Source: Peribacillus sp. ACCC06369
Lineage (GTDB): Bacteria; Bacillota; Bacilli; Bacillales; DSM-1321
DNA: 64,000 bases
Assembly (NCBI RefSeq): GCF_030348945.1
Contig: NZ_JAUCEN010000002.1
Coordinates: 186,001-250,000, forward strand
Direction of reading: 5' to 3'
The notes beneath the pieces were generated by a model. The model did no database searches. It saw nothing but the letters and a program-made list of their open reading frames with translations, and was not told the DNA's origin. A program made the translations under genes and the position numbers. Shown here piece after piece: positions 26,630 through 36,065 of this stretch. Every line of letters begins with the position of its first letter. The stretch's first letter is position 1.

Positions 26630-27143
26630 GTCTCGCTCCTCCTCTTTATAGTACAGTTATTGTTGTTTGTTTGTTGTTATAATACAGTATATACCCGAAT
26701 TTGGAAAATGTATAGGTATTTTACAGAAAATTTGAAATTTATTTCATGTAGAGTCTGAAAACCCTATAGAGAAGGGGTTTATCAGCTATTATTTTTTGTT
26801 TTTTTCTTCATGGTAAGGAGGGATTTGAAGAGAAAATTCATTTTATAGATGAAAAAAAATACGAAGGAGCGAAAGGGACAGACAATTTTCAATTGATATG
26901 AATAGGTGTAATTGTAACAGATGTAGAACAGGAAGATCAGTGATCAATGAATGCCTGTTTCACAGTCCATGTAACAATAAGAGCTTGTTCTAAAATGACA
27001 GCAAACCGTCTAAACTGAAGCAATAATTTGGAAGTTACTGGATAACTTCTTTATTCAACAATCAGAAAAATTGTCCGTTTGGTTTTAGTACTTCAGTAAA
27101 GAGGTAACTTGCTAATAGAAGTACAAATAATGGGAGGTAGCAT
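26630..27143. other. Intergenic region between the YhfH array and the lipid kinase gene
   Basis: No supported gene. It must hold the minus-strand promoter of the array (AT-rich 26640-26700) and the plus-strand promoter of the kinase gene. A stem AAACCC / GGGTTT lies at 26758-26781. A short frame after AAGGAGGGATTTG (26816-26828) closes within eight codons and was not accepted. Confidence 0.3.
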
Positions 27144-28034
27144 ATGTCGAAAGTGATGATTATCATAAATCCATCTTCAGGTAAGGAAAAGGCAGGAAAG
27201 ATTTTGCCGAAAGCGGAAAAGGCGCTTGGTGATATTTATGATGAGGTGTCCGTTAGGAAAACCGAAGGAGAGGGGGATGCTACGGGTTTTGCTATGGAAG
27301 CCTGTGAAGAAAGGTTCGATGCGGTCATTTCCATGGGTGGGGATGGAACGGTGAACGAGATAGTGAATGGCTTGGGCGAGCAGCAACATCGGCCAATTTT
27401 CGGAATCATTCCACTAGGAACCATTAATGATTTTGCTAGATCATTGGGTATACCCATGAATCCCGATGCAGCTATTGAGATACTAAAGGATATGCATATT
27501 AAGGAATCGGACATAGGGAAGATCAATGATCGTTACTTCATGAATGTGTTGGCAGTAGGGGCAATCGCCGAGGCTACCTATAATGTGTCCGTTGAACAAA
27601 AAACCCGACTGGGGTCTTTTGCATATTTCATTGAAGGAGCAAAAGCAGTCATTAAAAAGAATCCGTTTCCTTTAACGGTTGAACATGATCAGGGCAGGTG
27701 GATGGGTGAGGCTCATTTACTGATTGCGACAATGACTAACTCTGTCGGCGGTTTCGAACAACTTGCACCGGAGGCGGAAGTGAATGATGGAAAGCTGCAC
27801 ACATTCATCATTAAGGATTTATCTCTTCCTCTTATCGTCAAGATCATTCCCAGTTTAATGAGGGGAGAGATCAAAGGACATGATGAGGTTGAATATATTC
27901 AAACATCCAAGCTCCATTTATCCACAACAGAGGAACTTGCAGTCAATATAGATGGTGATGAAGGCTTTCTTCTTCCTTTTAAGGCGAATGTACTGCACAA
28001 ACATCTTCGTCTGTTTGTCCCGGGAACAAAATGA
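27144..28034 (+). CDS. Diacylglycerol/lipid kinase (DagK/YegS family)
   Basis: 296 residues. The nucleotide-binding signature SMGGDGTVNEIVNGLG lies near residue 64, followed by FGIIPLGTINDFARSLGIP. The start KVMIIINPSSGKEKA is typical for the family. It phosphorylates diacylglycerol or another lipid at the inner membrane face, using ATP. RBS GGGAGGTAGC is just before ATG. The gene is monocistronic and ends before a terminator. Whether the substrate is diacylglycerol (as for DgkB) or a different lipid cannot be told from the sequence. Confidence 0.88.
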   Translation: MSKVMIIINPSSGKEKAGKILPKAEKALGDIYDEVSVRKTEGEGDATGFAMEACEERFDAVISMGGDGTVNEIVNGLGEQQHRPIFGIIPLGTINDFARSLGIPMNPDAAIEILKDMHIKESDIGKINDRYFMNVLAVGAIAEATYNVSVEQKTRLGSFAYFIEGAKAVIKKNPFPLTVEHDQGRWMGEAHLLIATMTNSVGGFEQLAPEAEVNDGKLHTFIIKDLSLPLIVKIIPSLMRGEIKGHDEVEYIQTSKLHLSTTEELAVNIDGDEGFLLPFKANVLHKHLRLFVPGTK

Positions 28035-28101
28035 GCGTGTTAGTGCCAACTTGTTATGTGGGTCATATCTTTCACAATGACCATTGTCATTATCATGTGG
28101 G

Positions 28102-28136
28102 AAAAGCTGATTAGGATAGCCAATCAGCTTTTTTCC
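28102..28136 (+). terminator. Terminator of the lipid kinase gene
   Basis: AAAAGCTGATT / AATCAGCTTTT stem with nine-base loop and six T. Confidence 0.88.
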
Positions 28137-28341
28137 ATTCAATAGACGGTCACCATATTTTCCGATGTAAATCCGTTGAGGTATTGGGTTGATTTTGTAT
28201 TCATAAGGTCCTTTGCTTATATAAAAAGCATCATTATTCAGGAGGGTTCTAGGTTAGAATAGTTAATGCATGAATGGTTGGGTATAAATATGTTACGCTT
28301 ATAGTTATGATAATAGATGAGAGAGGAAGTTTGATGTTTGT

Positions 28342-30375
28342 ATGGAGTTTTTCCTTGTTATATTAGCCCTTCTTATATTGATTGGAGTGTCTAATGTAAT
28401 TAACCATTTTATACCTTTTATACCTGTACCATTAATACAAATAGCACTAGGTGTCATACTGGCACTTTTACCCTTGGGTATGCATGTTGAGATGGAGACG
28501 GAATTGTTTTTGCTGCTATTCATCGCGCCCCTTTTATTCAATGATGGCAAAAATGTACCCCGCACAGCGCTATGGAAGTTGAGAGCACCCATTCTAATGC
28601 TTGCACTGGGCCTAGTATTCATAACGGTTTGGGCAGGCGGGTATCTAATTAATTGGATGATTCCATCGATTCCATTGCCGGCAGCATTTGCTTTAGCTGC
28701 CATTTTGTCACCTACAGATGTAGTGGCAGTAAGCGCTTTGGCGAGTCGGGTTAAGCTGCCTAAGAGCATTATGCACCTTCTCGAAGGAGAGGGGCTAATG
28801 AATGATGCCTCAGGTCTGGTTGCCTTCAAGTTTGCCGTAGCAGCTACAGTCACTGGTGTTTTCTCCTTAGTCGACGCAACCTTCAGTTTCATATGGATTG
28901 CAATTGGTGGGTTTGTAGGTGGAGCAATACTTGCTTTCGTTGTAATCAGGCTTCGTGTATTTCTTCGCCGCTTAGGGATGGAAGACGTCACGATGCATAT
29001 GTTGATCCAAATCCTAACTCCTTTTATTATTTTCCTCGCTGTGGAACATTTCCACCTTTCTGGGATTTTAGCGGTCGTGGCTGGGGGAATTGTCCATGCC
29101 ATTGAACGAGATCGGGAAATATCACCAACTGTAGAACTTCAGGTCGTTTCAAAGAGTACATGGTCCGTCATTTTATATGTATTGAATGGACTTGTATTCG
29201 TTTTGCTTGGCTTGCAAATCCCAAGCGTTGCGAAGACTATCTTTCAAGATCCAGCCTTCAATAATGGACAAGTGCTCCTTTATATCGTGATCATTACACT
29301 TTTCCTCTTCGCTTTACGATTCATTTGGCTTACGGCTGCCTGGTCGATTGGTTGGATGACGAAAAAAGCAGGCGCCCAAAAACCAGACTTCAAAGCTGCC
29401 GGAATCATTACCATTTCCGGTGTTCGCGGAGCTGTAACGTTAGCGGGTTCGTTCTCGATTCCATATGTATTGGCAGATGGAAGTCCTTTTCCTGAGCGTT
29501 CGTTAATCATCTTCATCGCAGCAGGCGTCATATTGCTGACCTTGATTGTTGCAAGTGTATTTCTGCCAATCGTAGCACGATCCGAAGAGGAGGATGTAGT
29601 GGACAAGCAGGCTGACAAAACGAAAGCTGCTGCCATTCACACACATCAAGCGGCCATCCGGGTGGTTGAGTCCCAAATGACAGATGAAAACCGTGAAGCG
29701 GCTTTATCGATTATTTCGAGGTACTGTTCAAAGATCAATGAATTGTCCTATGTAGAACAGGAGAAAGAGCCAGCTGCATTAAGAGAAGAAGAGAAGGTCC
29801 TTCGCTTCAAGGCCCTTGAAGCAGAGGAAAGATTCCTTGATAAACTTATTAAGGATGAAAAAGTGGATCGGGAGACGGCGTATATATGCAAGGAATACAT
29901 CCAGCGTATGGAAGGCGCGGTCACAAACCGAATGAAATTCCGTTTTTTCAGGACAGTAACGCTTTTCAGAAGAAGTATGCTGAGGGTTTTTAAATTATTT
30001 TTCCCTAATAAAAGTGAAATAAGAAGGATCAATATAGAAAGATTGGAAAAGGTGAGAGACCTTAAAATCAGGATGTACAAAGCCGCCATCCAAGAGATGC
30101 AAGCGGGTATCACTTCTGAAAATCATGAGACATCTTCGATGATCATAGAAGAGTATAAAGTGTTGATTTTAAAATGCAAACGGGAAAATAGAGGCCGAAT
30201 CCCTAGTAAAATGGTCGATTATGAAAGGGAACTATTTTATAAAGCGATTCAGGCGGAGCGGGACGAAGTGCAGGATATGTTTGAAAAACGACAAATTTCC
30301 CGTGATGTTGCCAATATACTCCGACAGCAAATCAATTTACGAGAAGCACTGACAATCAATGAAAAAACCCATTGA
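28342..30375 (+). CDS. nhaK: Na+(K+)/H+ antiporter NhaK-type
   Basis: 677 residues. The N-terminal 420 residues form the CPA1 antiporter with about twelve helices; key segments are LSPTDVVAVSAL and LLEGEGLMNDASGLVAFKFA, holding the ion-binding Asp. A long cytoplasmic tail of about 250 charged residues follows, as in B. subtilis NhaK (YvgP, 670 residues), which closely resembles it along the whole length. It exchanges monovalent cations for protons in alkali or salt stress. RBS GAGAGGAAG is about 12 bases before ATG 28342. The gap 28137-28341 upstream shows no recognised riboswitch. Confidence 0.92.
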   Translation: MEFFLVILALLILIGVSNVINHFIPFIPVPLIQIALGVILALLPLGMHVEMETELFLLLFIAPLLFNDGKNVPRTALWKLRAPILMLALGLVFITVWAGGYLINWMIPSIPLPAAFALAAILSPTDVVAVSALASRVKLPKSIMHLLEGEGLMNDASGLVAFKFAVAATVTGVFSLVDATFSFIWIAIGGFVGGAILAFVVIRLRVFLRRLGMEDVTMHMLIQILTPFIIFLAVEHFHLSGILAVVAGGIVHAIERDREISPTVELQVVSKSTWSVILYVLNGLVFVLLGLQIPSVAKTIFQDPAFNNGQVLLYIVIITLFLFALRFIWLTAAWSIGWMTKKAGAQKPDFKAAGIITISGVRGAVTLAGSFSIPYVLADGSPFPERSLIIFIAAGVILLTLIVASVFLPIVARSEEEDVVDKQADKTKAAAIHTHQAAIRVVESQMTDENREAALSIISRYCSKINELSYVEQEKEPAALREEEKVLRFKALEAEERFLDKLIKDEKVDRETAYICKEYIQRMEGAVTNRMKFRFFRTVTLFRRSMLRVFKLFFPNKSEIRRINIERLEKVRDLKIRMYKAAIQEMQAGITSENHETSSMIIEEYKVLILKCKRENRGRIPSKMVDYERELFYKAIQAERDEVQDMFEKRQISRDVANILRQQINLREALTINEKTH

Positions 30376-30385
30376 TTGACTTAAG

Positions 30386-30418
30386 GAGCGCTGCCGAAAT
30401 ATTCGGCAGTGCTTCTTC
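30386..30418 (+). terminator. Terminator-like hairpin after nhaK
   Basis: GAGCGCTGCCGAA / TTCGGCAGTGCTTC stem with three-base loop. The T-run is weak (TTCTTCCC). Confidence 0.5.
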
Positions 30419-30474
30419 CCGTTAGGGGAGGGATTTTAAGAGGAGGCATGGAATCTTTAAGTATCCAATAATTG

Positions 30475-31011
30475 ATGAAAGTGGTGTGCCCAATGGAACA
30501 GGACAAGGAAATCAAGACCGTTACCTTAACGCCTTATTTACCGGAACATCTTCACGAGCTTTCCCAGTTTTATTTACCGGATACACAAACCCCTTTTTCA
30601 GCTTTGCCCGAAGAGTCACTGAAATATTGCCGGGAAGATTGTGACAGGCATCCTATCGTAATATTGGTTGAGGGTATCCCAGTTGGCTTTTTCGTTTTAC
30701 ATATTGGCGAGACCATCACCCCTTTCACCAACGATAAAAAAGCGATATTACTCCGTGGATTTCTTGTTGATCAAAAGCATCAAGGTAAAGGAGTTGCAAT
30801 GAAAGCTTTGCAAATCCTTCCGGAATTCGCAAAAGGGATTTTTCCAAACAAGGATTCGATCATTCTGGCAGTGGACGTCATGAACGTGATTGCAAAAACG
30901 CTTTATGCGAAAGCGGGGTATCAGGATACAGGGATTCAAAAAGAAGGCAGAAGCGGGTTGATGGAAATAATGGAGTATAGATTAGATACGATGAACAAGG
31001 ATATGGAATAA
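30475..31011 (+). CDS. GNAT-family N-acetyltransferase
   Basis: 178 residues if ATG 30475 is the start; ATG 30493 is equally possible and would remove six residues. The acetyl-CoA-binding motif A reads LLRGFLVDQKHQGKGVAMKAL, with the later IILAVDVMNVIAKTLYAKAGY of motif B. The family transfers acetyl from acetyl-CoA to an amine of a small molecule or protein. The substrate is unknown. It lies alone between nhaK and hemY. Confidence 0.82.
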   Translation: MKVVCPMEQDKEIKTVTLTPYLPEHLHELSQFYLPDTQTPFSALPEESLKYCREDCDRHPIVILVEGIPVGFFVLHIGETITPFTNDKKAILLRGFLVDQKHQGKGVAMKALQILPEFAKGIFPNKDSIILAVDVMNVIAKTLYAKAGYQDTGIQKEGRSGLMEIMEYRLDTMNKDME

Positions 31012-31183
31012 GAAACGACAAATTGGCATGTAGCCTTTTCCAAAGAGGAGAGGTCTTTTTTTGTCCAATTTGTTACAGGTTTCATTACGAAACTAATGAT
31101 TTAGAAGGGCCGTTTTTAATATTGCTGCTGCCTTATGGTACACTTTACTTAATGAAAATTTCGTTAATCGAGGTGTAGTCCTA

Positions 31184-32569
31184 ATGAAAACAATCGTAGT
31201 CGTAGGTGGAGGCATTACCGGTTTATCAACCATGTATTATTTACAAAAAACGGCTAAAGCGAACAGTCTCTCCGTACGATTGATATTAATAGAAGGAAAT
31301 GAGAAATTAGGCGGTAAAATCAGGACAGTGCATGATGGTCCTTTTAAAATCGAAGCGGGTGCCGATTCGATTGTCGCAAGGAAGCAAAATATAGTACCAT
31401 TTCTTGAAGAATTGAACCTAGAGGACCAAGTTGTCTATAATGCGACGGGAAAATCATTTATCCATACGGATGGCATGCTGAAGGGAATCCCGGAAGATGC
31501 CTTATTCGGAATTCCAATGAGCCTGGAGTCCCTGGCGAAAAGTGATCTGGTTTCCGCACAAGGGAAGGTCGACGCCTTAAAGGATTTCTATACAAAAAAT
31601 GAGACGTTTACGAAAAATGACTCAATCGGTTTATTCCTTGAAAGTTTCTTAGGTAAGGAATTGGTGGAAAAACAGATATCACCTGTCCTATCGGGCGTTT
31701 ATTCAGGGAAATTAAATGAATTGACCATTGCCAAAACACTGCCTGAGATGCTGGATTATAAAAATGAATATGGCAGCATAATACGCGGTTTATCGGAAAA
31801 TAAGCAGAAATACCAAAGCAAGGGAAATAGGAAGTTCCTTTCGTTTAAAAATGGCTTATCGGCATTGATTGAACGTATTGAGGAGAGCCTCGATATGGTG
31901 GAAATTTTAAAAGGGATCAAGGCAGAAAAAATTAGAAAGAATGATCAGGGGTATATCATTTCATTGGCAAACGGTGAAACGCTGGAAACGGACTTCATTG
32001 TTTTGAGTACACCGCATACAGCTGCCCAGAAACTATTGGGTGATCGGGAGTTGGATCAAGTCTTCGCTGGCTTGATCAATAGTTCAATGATTAGCGTTTA
32101 TCTTGGATTCGATATCCCGGACAGTAAGCTTCCTAAAGACGGGACTGGTTTCATTGCAGGTGATAATAGTGATTTGATCTGTAATGCATGTACCTGGACA
32201 AGCCGGAAATGGGAGCATACTTCTGAAAACAGTCAGCTTTTAGTAAGGCTTTTTTATAAAAGCTCAAGTCCGGAATATGAACGATTACGGTCCCTTACAA
32301 ACCAGGAATTAATTCAGGTGGCTTTACGCGACATTAAAAAAAGTTTAAGTATTTCTGGGACTCCAATTACAAGTGAAGTGACGAAATGGCATGAAAATAT
32401 GCCAAACTACCATATAAAACATCCTCAAATCGTTCAATCCCTGGAGGCGAAAATCTCCGAGAATTATCCGAATGTTTTACTTGCGGGCTGTTCATACAAT
32501 GGTGTTGGAATCCCGGACTGTATTGCAGATGGCGAAAAGAAAGCGCAAGAGATTTGTCTGAAGCTGTAA
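31184..32569 (+). CDS. hemY: Protoporphyrinogen/coproporphyrinogen oxidase HemY-type
   Basis: 461 residues. The FAD-binding Rossmann motif reads VVVGGGITGLSTMYYL, then the second motif LIEGNEKLGGKIRT. The C-terminal FAD motif is LLAGCSYNGVGIPDCIADG. Gram-positive HemY (CgoX) oxidises coproporphyrinogen III to coproporphyrin III in the coproporphyrin-dependent heme pathway. RBS GAGGTG is seven bases before ATG. In Bacillus the main copy usually sits in hemEHY. This one is alone, so it is either relocated or a paralogue. Confidence 0.88.
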   Translation: MKTIVVVGGGITGLSTMYYLQKTAKANSLSVRLILIEGNEKLGGKIRTVHDGPFKIEAGADSIVARKQNIVPFLEELNLEDQVVYNATGKSFIHTDGMLKGIPEDALFGIPMSLESLAKSDLVSAQGKVDALKDFYTKNETFTKNDSIGLFLESFLGKELVEKQISPVLSGVYSGKLNELTIAKTLPEMLDYKNEYGSIIRGLSENKQKYQSKGNRKFLSFKNGLSALIERIEESLDMVEILKGIKAEKIRKNDQGYIISLANGETLETDFIVLSTPHTAAQKLLGDRELDQVFAGLINSSMISVYLGFDIPDSKLPKDGTGFIAGDNSDLICNACTWTSRKWEHTSENSQLLVRLFYKSSSPEYERLRSLTNQELIQVALRDIKKSLSISGTPITSEVTKWHENMPNYHIKHPQIVQSLEAKISENYPNVLLAGCSYNGVGIPDCIADGEKKAQEICLKL

Positions 32570-32573
32570 AAGA

Positions 32574-32600
32574 AGGACTGCCAGTAGGCGGTCCTTTTTT
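32574..32600 (+). terminator. Terminator of hemY
   Basis: AGGACTGCC-AGTA-GGCGGTCCT stem (one G-T pair) followed by a T-run. Confidence 0.85.
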
Positions 32601-32622
32601 CATGCATTCCTGGAACTTTCAA

Positions 32623-32723
32623 TTGAAGTTTCCAGTATTTCCTGTATAATAATATTCGTAAAATTAAACTGGAAGTTTACTTATATAAAACTTTATCTAC
32701 TGTGGGTTTACTATAAGTAAACC
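32623..32723 (+). promoter_or_regulatory. Promoter and operator-like palindromes of the polyamine operon
   Basis: TTGAAG (32623-32628) and TATAAT (32645-32650) are 16 bases apart, a plausible sigma-A promoter. Downstream lie AAACT-GGA-AGTTT (32666-32678) and the perfect palindrome GGTTTACT-ATA-AGTAAACC (32705-32723). The palindrome sits just before the regulator gene and is a likely autoregulatory site for it. Confidence 0.55.
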
Positions 32724-32740
32724 AATTGAGGGTAAATAGG

Positions 32741-33283
32741 ATGCAAATTGGAAAAAAAATTAAGAATCTTCGCTTGAAAAAAGGATTGACCCAGGAAGAA
32801 TTGGGGGAAAGAACGGATTTAAGCAAAGGGTATATTTCACAGTTAGAAAGGGATCTCAGTTCCCCTTCAATTGAAACTCTTTTCAACATTTTAGAAGTAC
32901 TCGGCTGTAAGCCGAAGCAGTTCTTCGATGAAGAGGATCACGTCCAAAAAGTGGTGTATGAAGAAGAAGCGCAAACATTTTTCATTGATGAGGAACGAGG
33001 GTATCAAATCCAGTGGCTCGTGCCTGAATCGAATGAGAAGGAAATGGAACCGATTCGCTTGACTCTTCAGGAAAAAGGGGAGTTCAAACAATTTGAACCA
33101 TCCTTGTCGGAAACATTCGGTTATGTATTAAGCGGAAGAGTCATTGTAAAGCTTGGTACTCATGCGTATTTCGTCAAGGCAGGGGAATCGATTTATTTTC
33201 ATGCTTCAGATGAACATCAAATCATCAATGATTTTAAAGGTCCATCCGAGTTATTGCTAGTGGTGACGGAATCCTACTTGTAG
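32741..33283 (+). CDS. XRE-family regulator with cupin domain (PuuR-like)
   Basis: 180 residues from ATG 32741, which has GAGGG eight bases upstream; a TTG at 32726 overlaps that RBS. An N-terminal helix-turn-helix of XRE type (LTQEELGERTDLSKGYISQL) is followed by a C-terminal cupin (GYVLSGRVIVKLG; VKAGESIYFHASDEHQI) that usually binds a small ligand. PuuR-like proteins of this build sense polyamines. It lies 74 bases before potA in the same direction, so it is the probable regulator of the potABCD importer, perhaps binding the palindrome at its own 5' end. Confidence 0.85.
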   Translation: MQIGKKIKNLRLKKGLTQEELGERTDLSKGYISQLERDLSSPSIETLFNILEVLGCKPKQFFDEEDHVQKVVYEEEAQTFFIDEERGYQIQWLVPESNEKEMEPIRLTLQEKGEFKQFEPSLSETFGYVLSGRVIVKLGTHAYFVKAGESIYFHASDEHQIINDFKGPSELLLVVTESYL

Positions 33284-33357
33284 AATTCAAGACAAATGCA
33301 TTGGTTCATTTAAGGTAAAGATGGATGAAGTAAGGGAATGGAAAGAGGGAAGTAGCT

Positions 33358-34467
33358 ATGGCAAACGGGAATATAATACGCTTCGATCAGGTTACGAAGC
33401 AATTCGATGATGATACGATAGTTCTCGATAATGTTAGTTTTGAAATCGAGAGAGGGAAGTTCTATACGCTCTTGGGTCCTTCCGGCTGTGGGAAGACCAC
33501 GATCCTTCGCTTGATTGCTGGATTTACGGAGGCATCCAAAGGTGATATTTACTTTGAAGGAAAAAGGATCAATGATGTACCAGCCAATAAAAGGCAAGTA
33601 AATACGGTATTTCAAGATTACGCACTTTTTCCGCATTTAAATGTGTTTGAAAATGTAGCATTCGGCCTTCGGATCAAGAAAATGAAAAATACGGAAGTGG
33701 AAAAAAAGGTGAAGGAAGCCCTTAGCTTTGTAAATTTGGAGGGTTATGATAAACGGGAGATCAGGGAAATGTCCGGTGGTCAACGGCAAAGGGTAGCGAT
33801 TGCCAGGGCGATTGTTAATGAACCGGCAGTCATCCTTCTTGATGAACCGCTATCTGCCCTCGATTTGAAATTGCGTACAGAAATGCAATATGAATTGCGG
33901 GAGCTGCAACAAAGACTTGGAATCACGTTTATCTTCGTCACTCATGACCAAGAGGAAGCATTAGCGATGTCAGATGAGATTTTTGTCCTTAACAAAGGGA
34001 AAATTCAGCAAAGTGGGACCCCTACGGATATTTATGATGAACCGCTGAATCGATTCGTTGCCGATTTCATCGGTGAGTCTAATATTGTAAAAGGAAAAAT
34101 GATTGAAGATTACCTCGTGGAATTCGTCGGCAGACAGTTCGAATGTGTCGACCAAGGATTGAACAGTAATGAAGCTGTCGATATTGTCATCCGCCCGGAA
34201 GATTTAGAGATAACCTCCGTCGATCGCGGAAAACTGCAAGTTCGGGTGGACTCCCAGCTATTTCGTGGTGTTCATTATGAAATCAGCTGTTATGACCATG
34301 ATGGAAATGAATGGCTTGTCCAATCAACGAAAAAAGTGGCGGTGGGAGATGAAATAGGTCTTTATTTCGATCCAGAATCGATTCATGTCATGCGATTGGG
34401 TGAAACTGAAGAAGAATTCGATAAGCGTTTGGAAGCTTATCATGATGGGGAAAGTCATGCAGAATAA
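33358..34467 (+). CDS. potA: Spermidine/putrescine ABC transporter ATPase PotA
   Basis: 369 residues. ATPase domain with Walker [10 protein letters not shown], signature [16 protein letters not shown] and Walker [13 protein letters not shown], with C-terminal regulatory TOBE domain ([13 protein letters not shown]...). It energises polyamine import at the membrane with PotB, PotC and PotD. RBS GAGGGAAGTAGC precedes ATG. The four pot genes are tightly packed, and potB starts 11 bases before the potA stop. Confidence 0.95.
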   Translation: MANGNIIRFDQVTKQFDDDTIVLDNVSFEIERGKFYTLLGPSGCGKTTILRLIAGFTEASKGDIYFEGKRINDVPANKRQVNTVFQDYALFPHLNVFENVAFGLRIKKMKNTEVEKKVKEALSFVNLEGYDKREIREMSGGQRQRVAIARAIVNEPAVILLDEPLSALDLKLRTEMQYELRELQQRLGITFIFVTHDQEEALAMSDEIFVLNKGKIQQSGTPTDIYDEPLNRFVADFIGESNIVKGKMIEDYLVEFVGRQFECVDQGLNSNEAVDIVIRPEDLEITSVDRGKLQVRVDSQLFRGVHYEISCYDHDGNEWLVQSTKKVAVGDEIGLYFDPESIHVMRLGETEEEFDKRLEAYHDGESHAE

Positions 34468-35260
34468 AATATCCCGGAATATTTACTTCATACCCTATGT
34501 CTTATGGATTGCTTTATTCGTGATTGCACCCATTTTGTTAATCCTTTACTATTCCTTCTTTGACATTGAAGGCAATCTCTCTTTGATTAACTATCAAAAG
34601 TTCTTTACGCCAGTATATTTAAAAATGACTTTAAGTTCATTTTGGTATGCTTTCCTGATTACGGGAATATCCCTTTTAGTGGCTTACCCGACAGCATATC
34701 TATTAACGAAAACCAAGCATAAGCAGTTGTGGCTTTTGTTGATTATCGTACCTTCCTGGATCAATTTACTTTTGAAAGCTTATGCCTTCATTGGTATTTT
34801 TGGCACGTATGGTGTGGCGAATGGTTTTCTGGAGGCTGTAGGGATTGGAAAGCAGCAGATTCTCTTTACGGATTTCAGCTTCATCTTCGTTTCGGTTTAT
34901 ATTTTCATCCCGTTTATGATTTTACCGATATTCAATGCGCTTGATAAAATGAATCCAACCCTTTTGGATGCGGCCAACGACTTGGGAGCGTCCCGATGGA
35001 TGACATTCCGCCGCGTCATTTTTCCATTGACGTTAGATGGTGTGAAGACGGGATGCCAGGTAGTCTTCATCCCGGCACTTTCATTGTTCATGCTTACAAG
35101 GCTGATTGCCGGTAACCGCGTCATTACGCTTGGTACGGCTATCGAGCAGCACTTCCTTGTGACACAGGATTGGGGCATGGGTTCCACTATCGCGGTATTT
35201 TTGATTATTATAATGTTCCTGATTATGTTTGTAACGGGTAACCGAAAGCAGGGTGTGTAA
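34457..35260 (+). CDS. potB: Spermidine/putrescine ABC permease PotB
   Basis: 267 residues from ATG 34457 ([18 protein letters not shown]), chosen because GGGGAAA precedes it and because it overlaps potA in the usual way. Six membrane helices. The permease EAA-type loop reads [23 protein letters not shown], which contacts PotA. Partner of PotC in the membrane channel. Confidence 0.93.
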   Translation: MQNKISRNIYFIPYVLWIALFVIAPILLILYYSFFDIEGNLSLINYQKFFTPVYLKMTLSSFWYAFLITGISLLVAYPTAYLLTKTKHKQLWLLLIIVPSWINLLLKAYAFIGIFGTYGVANGFLEAVGIGKQQILFTDFSFIFVSVYIFIPFMILPIFNALDKMNPTLLDAANDLGASRWMTFRRVIFPLTLDGVKTGCQVVFIPALSLFMLTRLIAGNRVITLGTAIEQHFLVTQDWGMGSTIAVFLIIIMFLIMFVTGNRKQGV

Positions 35261-35261
35261 A

Positions 35262-36065
35262 TTGGGCAATAAATTATCACCAATATCAAAAGCGTTTCTC
35301 GTGTTGATTTTTCTCATACTCTATGCACCGATTTTCTTTTTAGTCTTTTACTCTTTTAACAGCGGTGGAACGATGTATGATTTTAAAGGGTTCACGATGG
35401 AGTGGTACAAAGAGCTATTCCAAGATACAAGGCTGTTGATCATTGTATTGAATACACTTGTGATCGCTTTATTATCTGCACTGATCGCCACTATCATAGG
35501 GGTGATAGGGGCCATTGGAATTCGGTCCTTTACGAGCAGTAAAGCTAGGAATACGGTATTGTCATTGAATAATGTATTGATTGTCAGTCCCGATGTCATC
35601 ATCGGTGCCTCCTTCCTGATTTTATTCACAATGGCCGGGATCAAGCTTGGATTCTACTCGGTACTGTTGTCGCATATCGCTTTCAGCATCCCGATCGTTG
35701 TGCTGCTGGTCCTTCCGAAACTTCAGGAAATGAGCCCTACCTTAATTGATGCGGCCCGAGATTTAGGGGCAAGTCGGTGGGATGTATTGACGAAGGTCAT
35801 CCTGCCATACATCTTACCAGGTATCTTTGCTGGTTTTTTTATGGCATTGACTTATTCCCTTGATGATTTTGCGGTTACGTTCTTTGTGACCGGTAATGGC
35901 TTTTCCACTCTATCTGTGGAAATCTATTCATTGGCCCGCCGTGGAATTTCATTGAATATCAATGCCCTATCGACACTGCTATTCGTCGTGACACTACTGT
36001 TGGTTGTCGTTTATTACTATATAACTCAACGTGTAAGGCAAACGGGAATGGGGGGGAAACGATGA
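35262..36065 (+). CDS. potC: Spermidine/putrescine ABC permease PotC
   Basis: 267 residues from TTG 35262, one base after the potB stop; GCAGGGTG upstream serves as RBS. A GTG at 35253 in the same frame is less likely. Six helices, with EAA loop LIDAARDLGASRWDVLTKVIL. It forms the translocation path with PotB. The end overlaps potD by four bases (ATGA). Confidence 0.92.
   Translation: MGNKLSPISKAFLVLIFLILYAPIFFLVFYSFNSGGTMYDFKGFTMEWYKELFQDTRLLIIVLNTLVIALLSALIATIIGVIGAIGIRSFTSSKARNTVLSLNNVLIVSPDVIIGASFLILFTMAGIKLGFYSVLLSHIAFSIPIVVLLVLPKLQEMSPTLIDAARDLGASRWDVLTKVILPYILPGIFAGFFMALTYSLDDFAVTFFVTGNGFSTLSVEIYSLARRGISLNINALSTLLFVVTLLLVVVYYYITQRVRQTGMGGKR

Noticed and set aside
28142..28341. Riboswitch before nhaK
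   Set aside because: No recognisable conserved core or paired elements; only AT-rich leader seen.
28305..29102. 265-codon minus-strand frame
   Set aside because: It lies opposite the NhaK antiporter gene, whose family match is strong along its length; the antisense product is implausibly rich in Thr, Ala and Ile.
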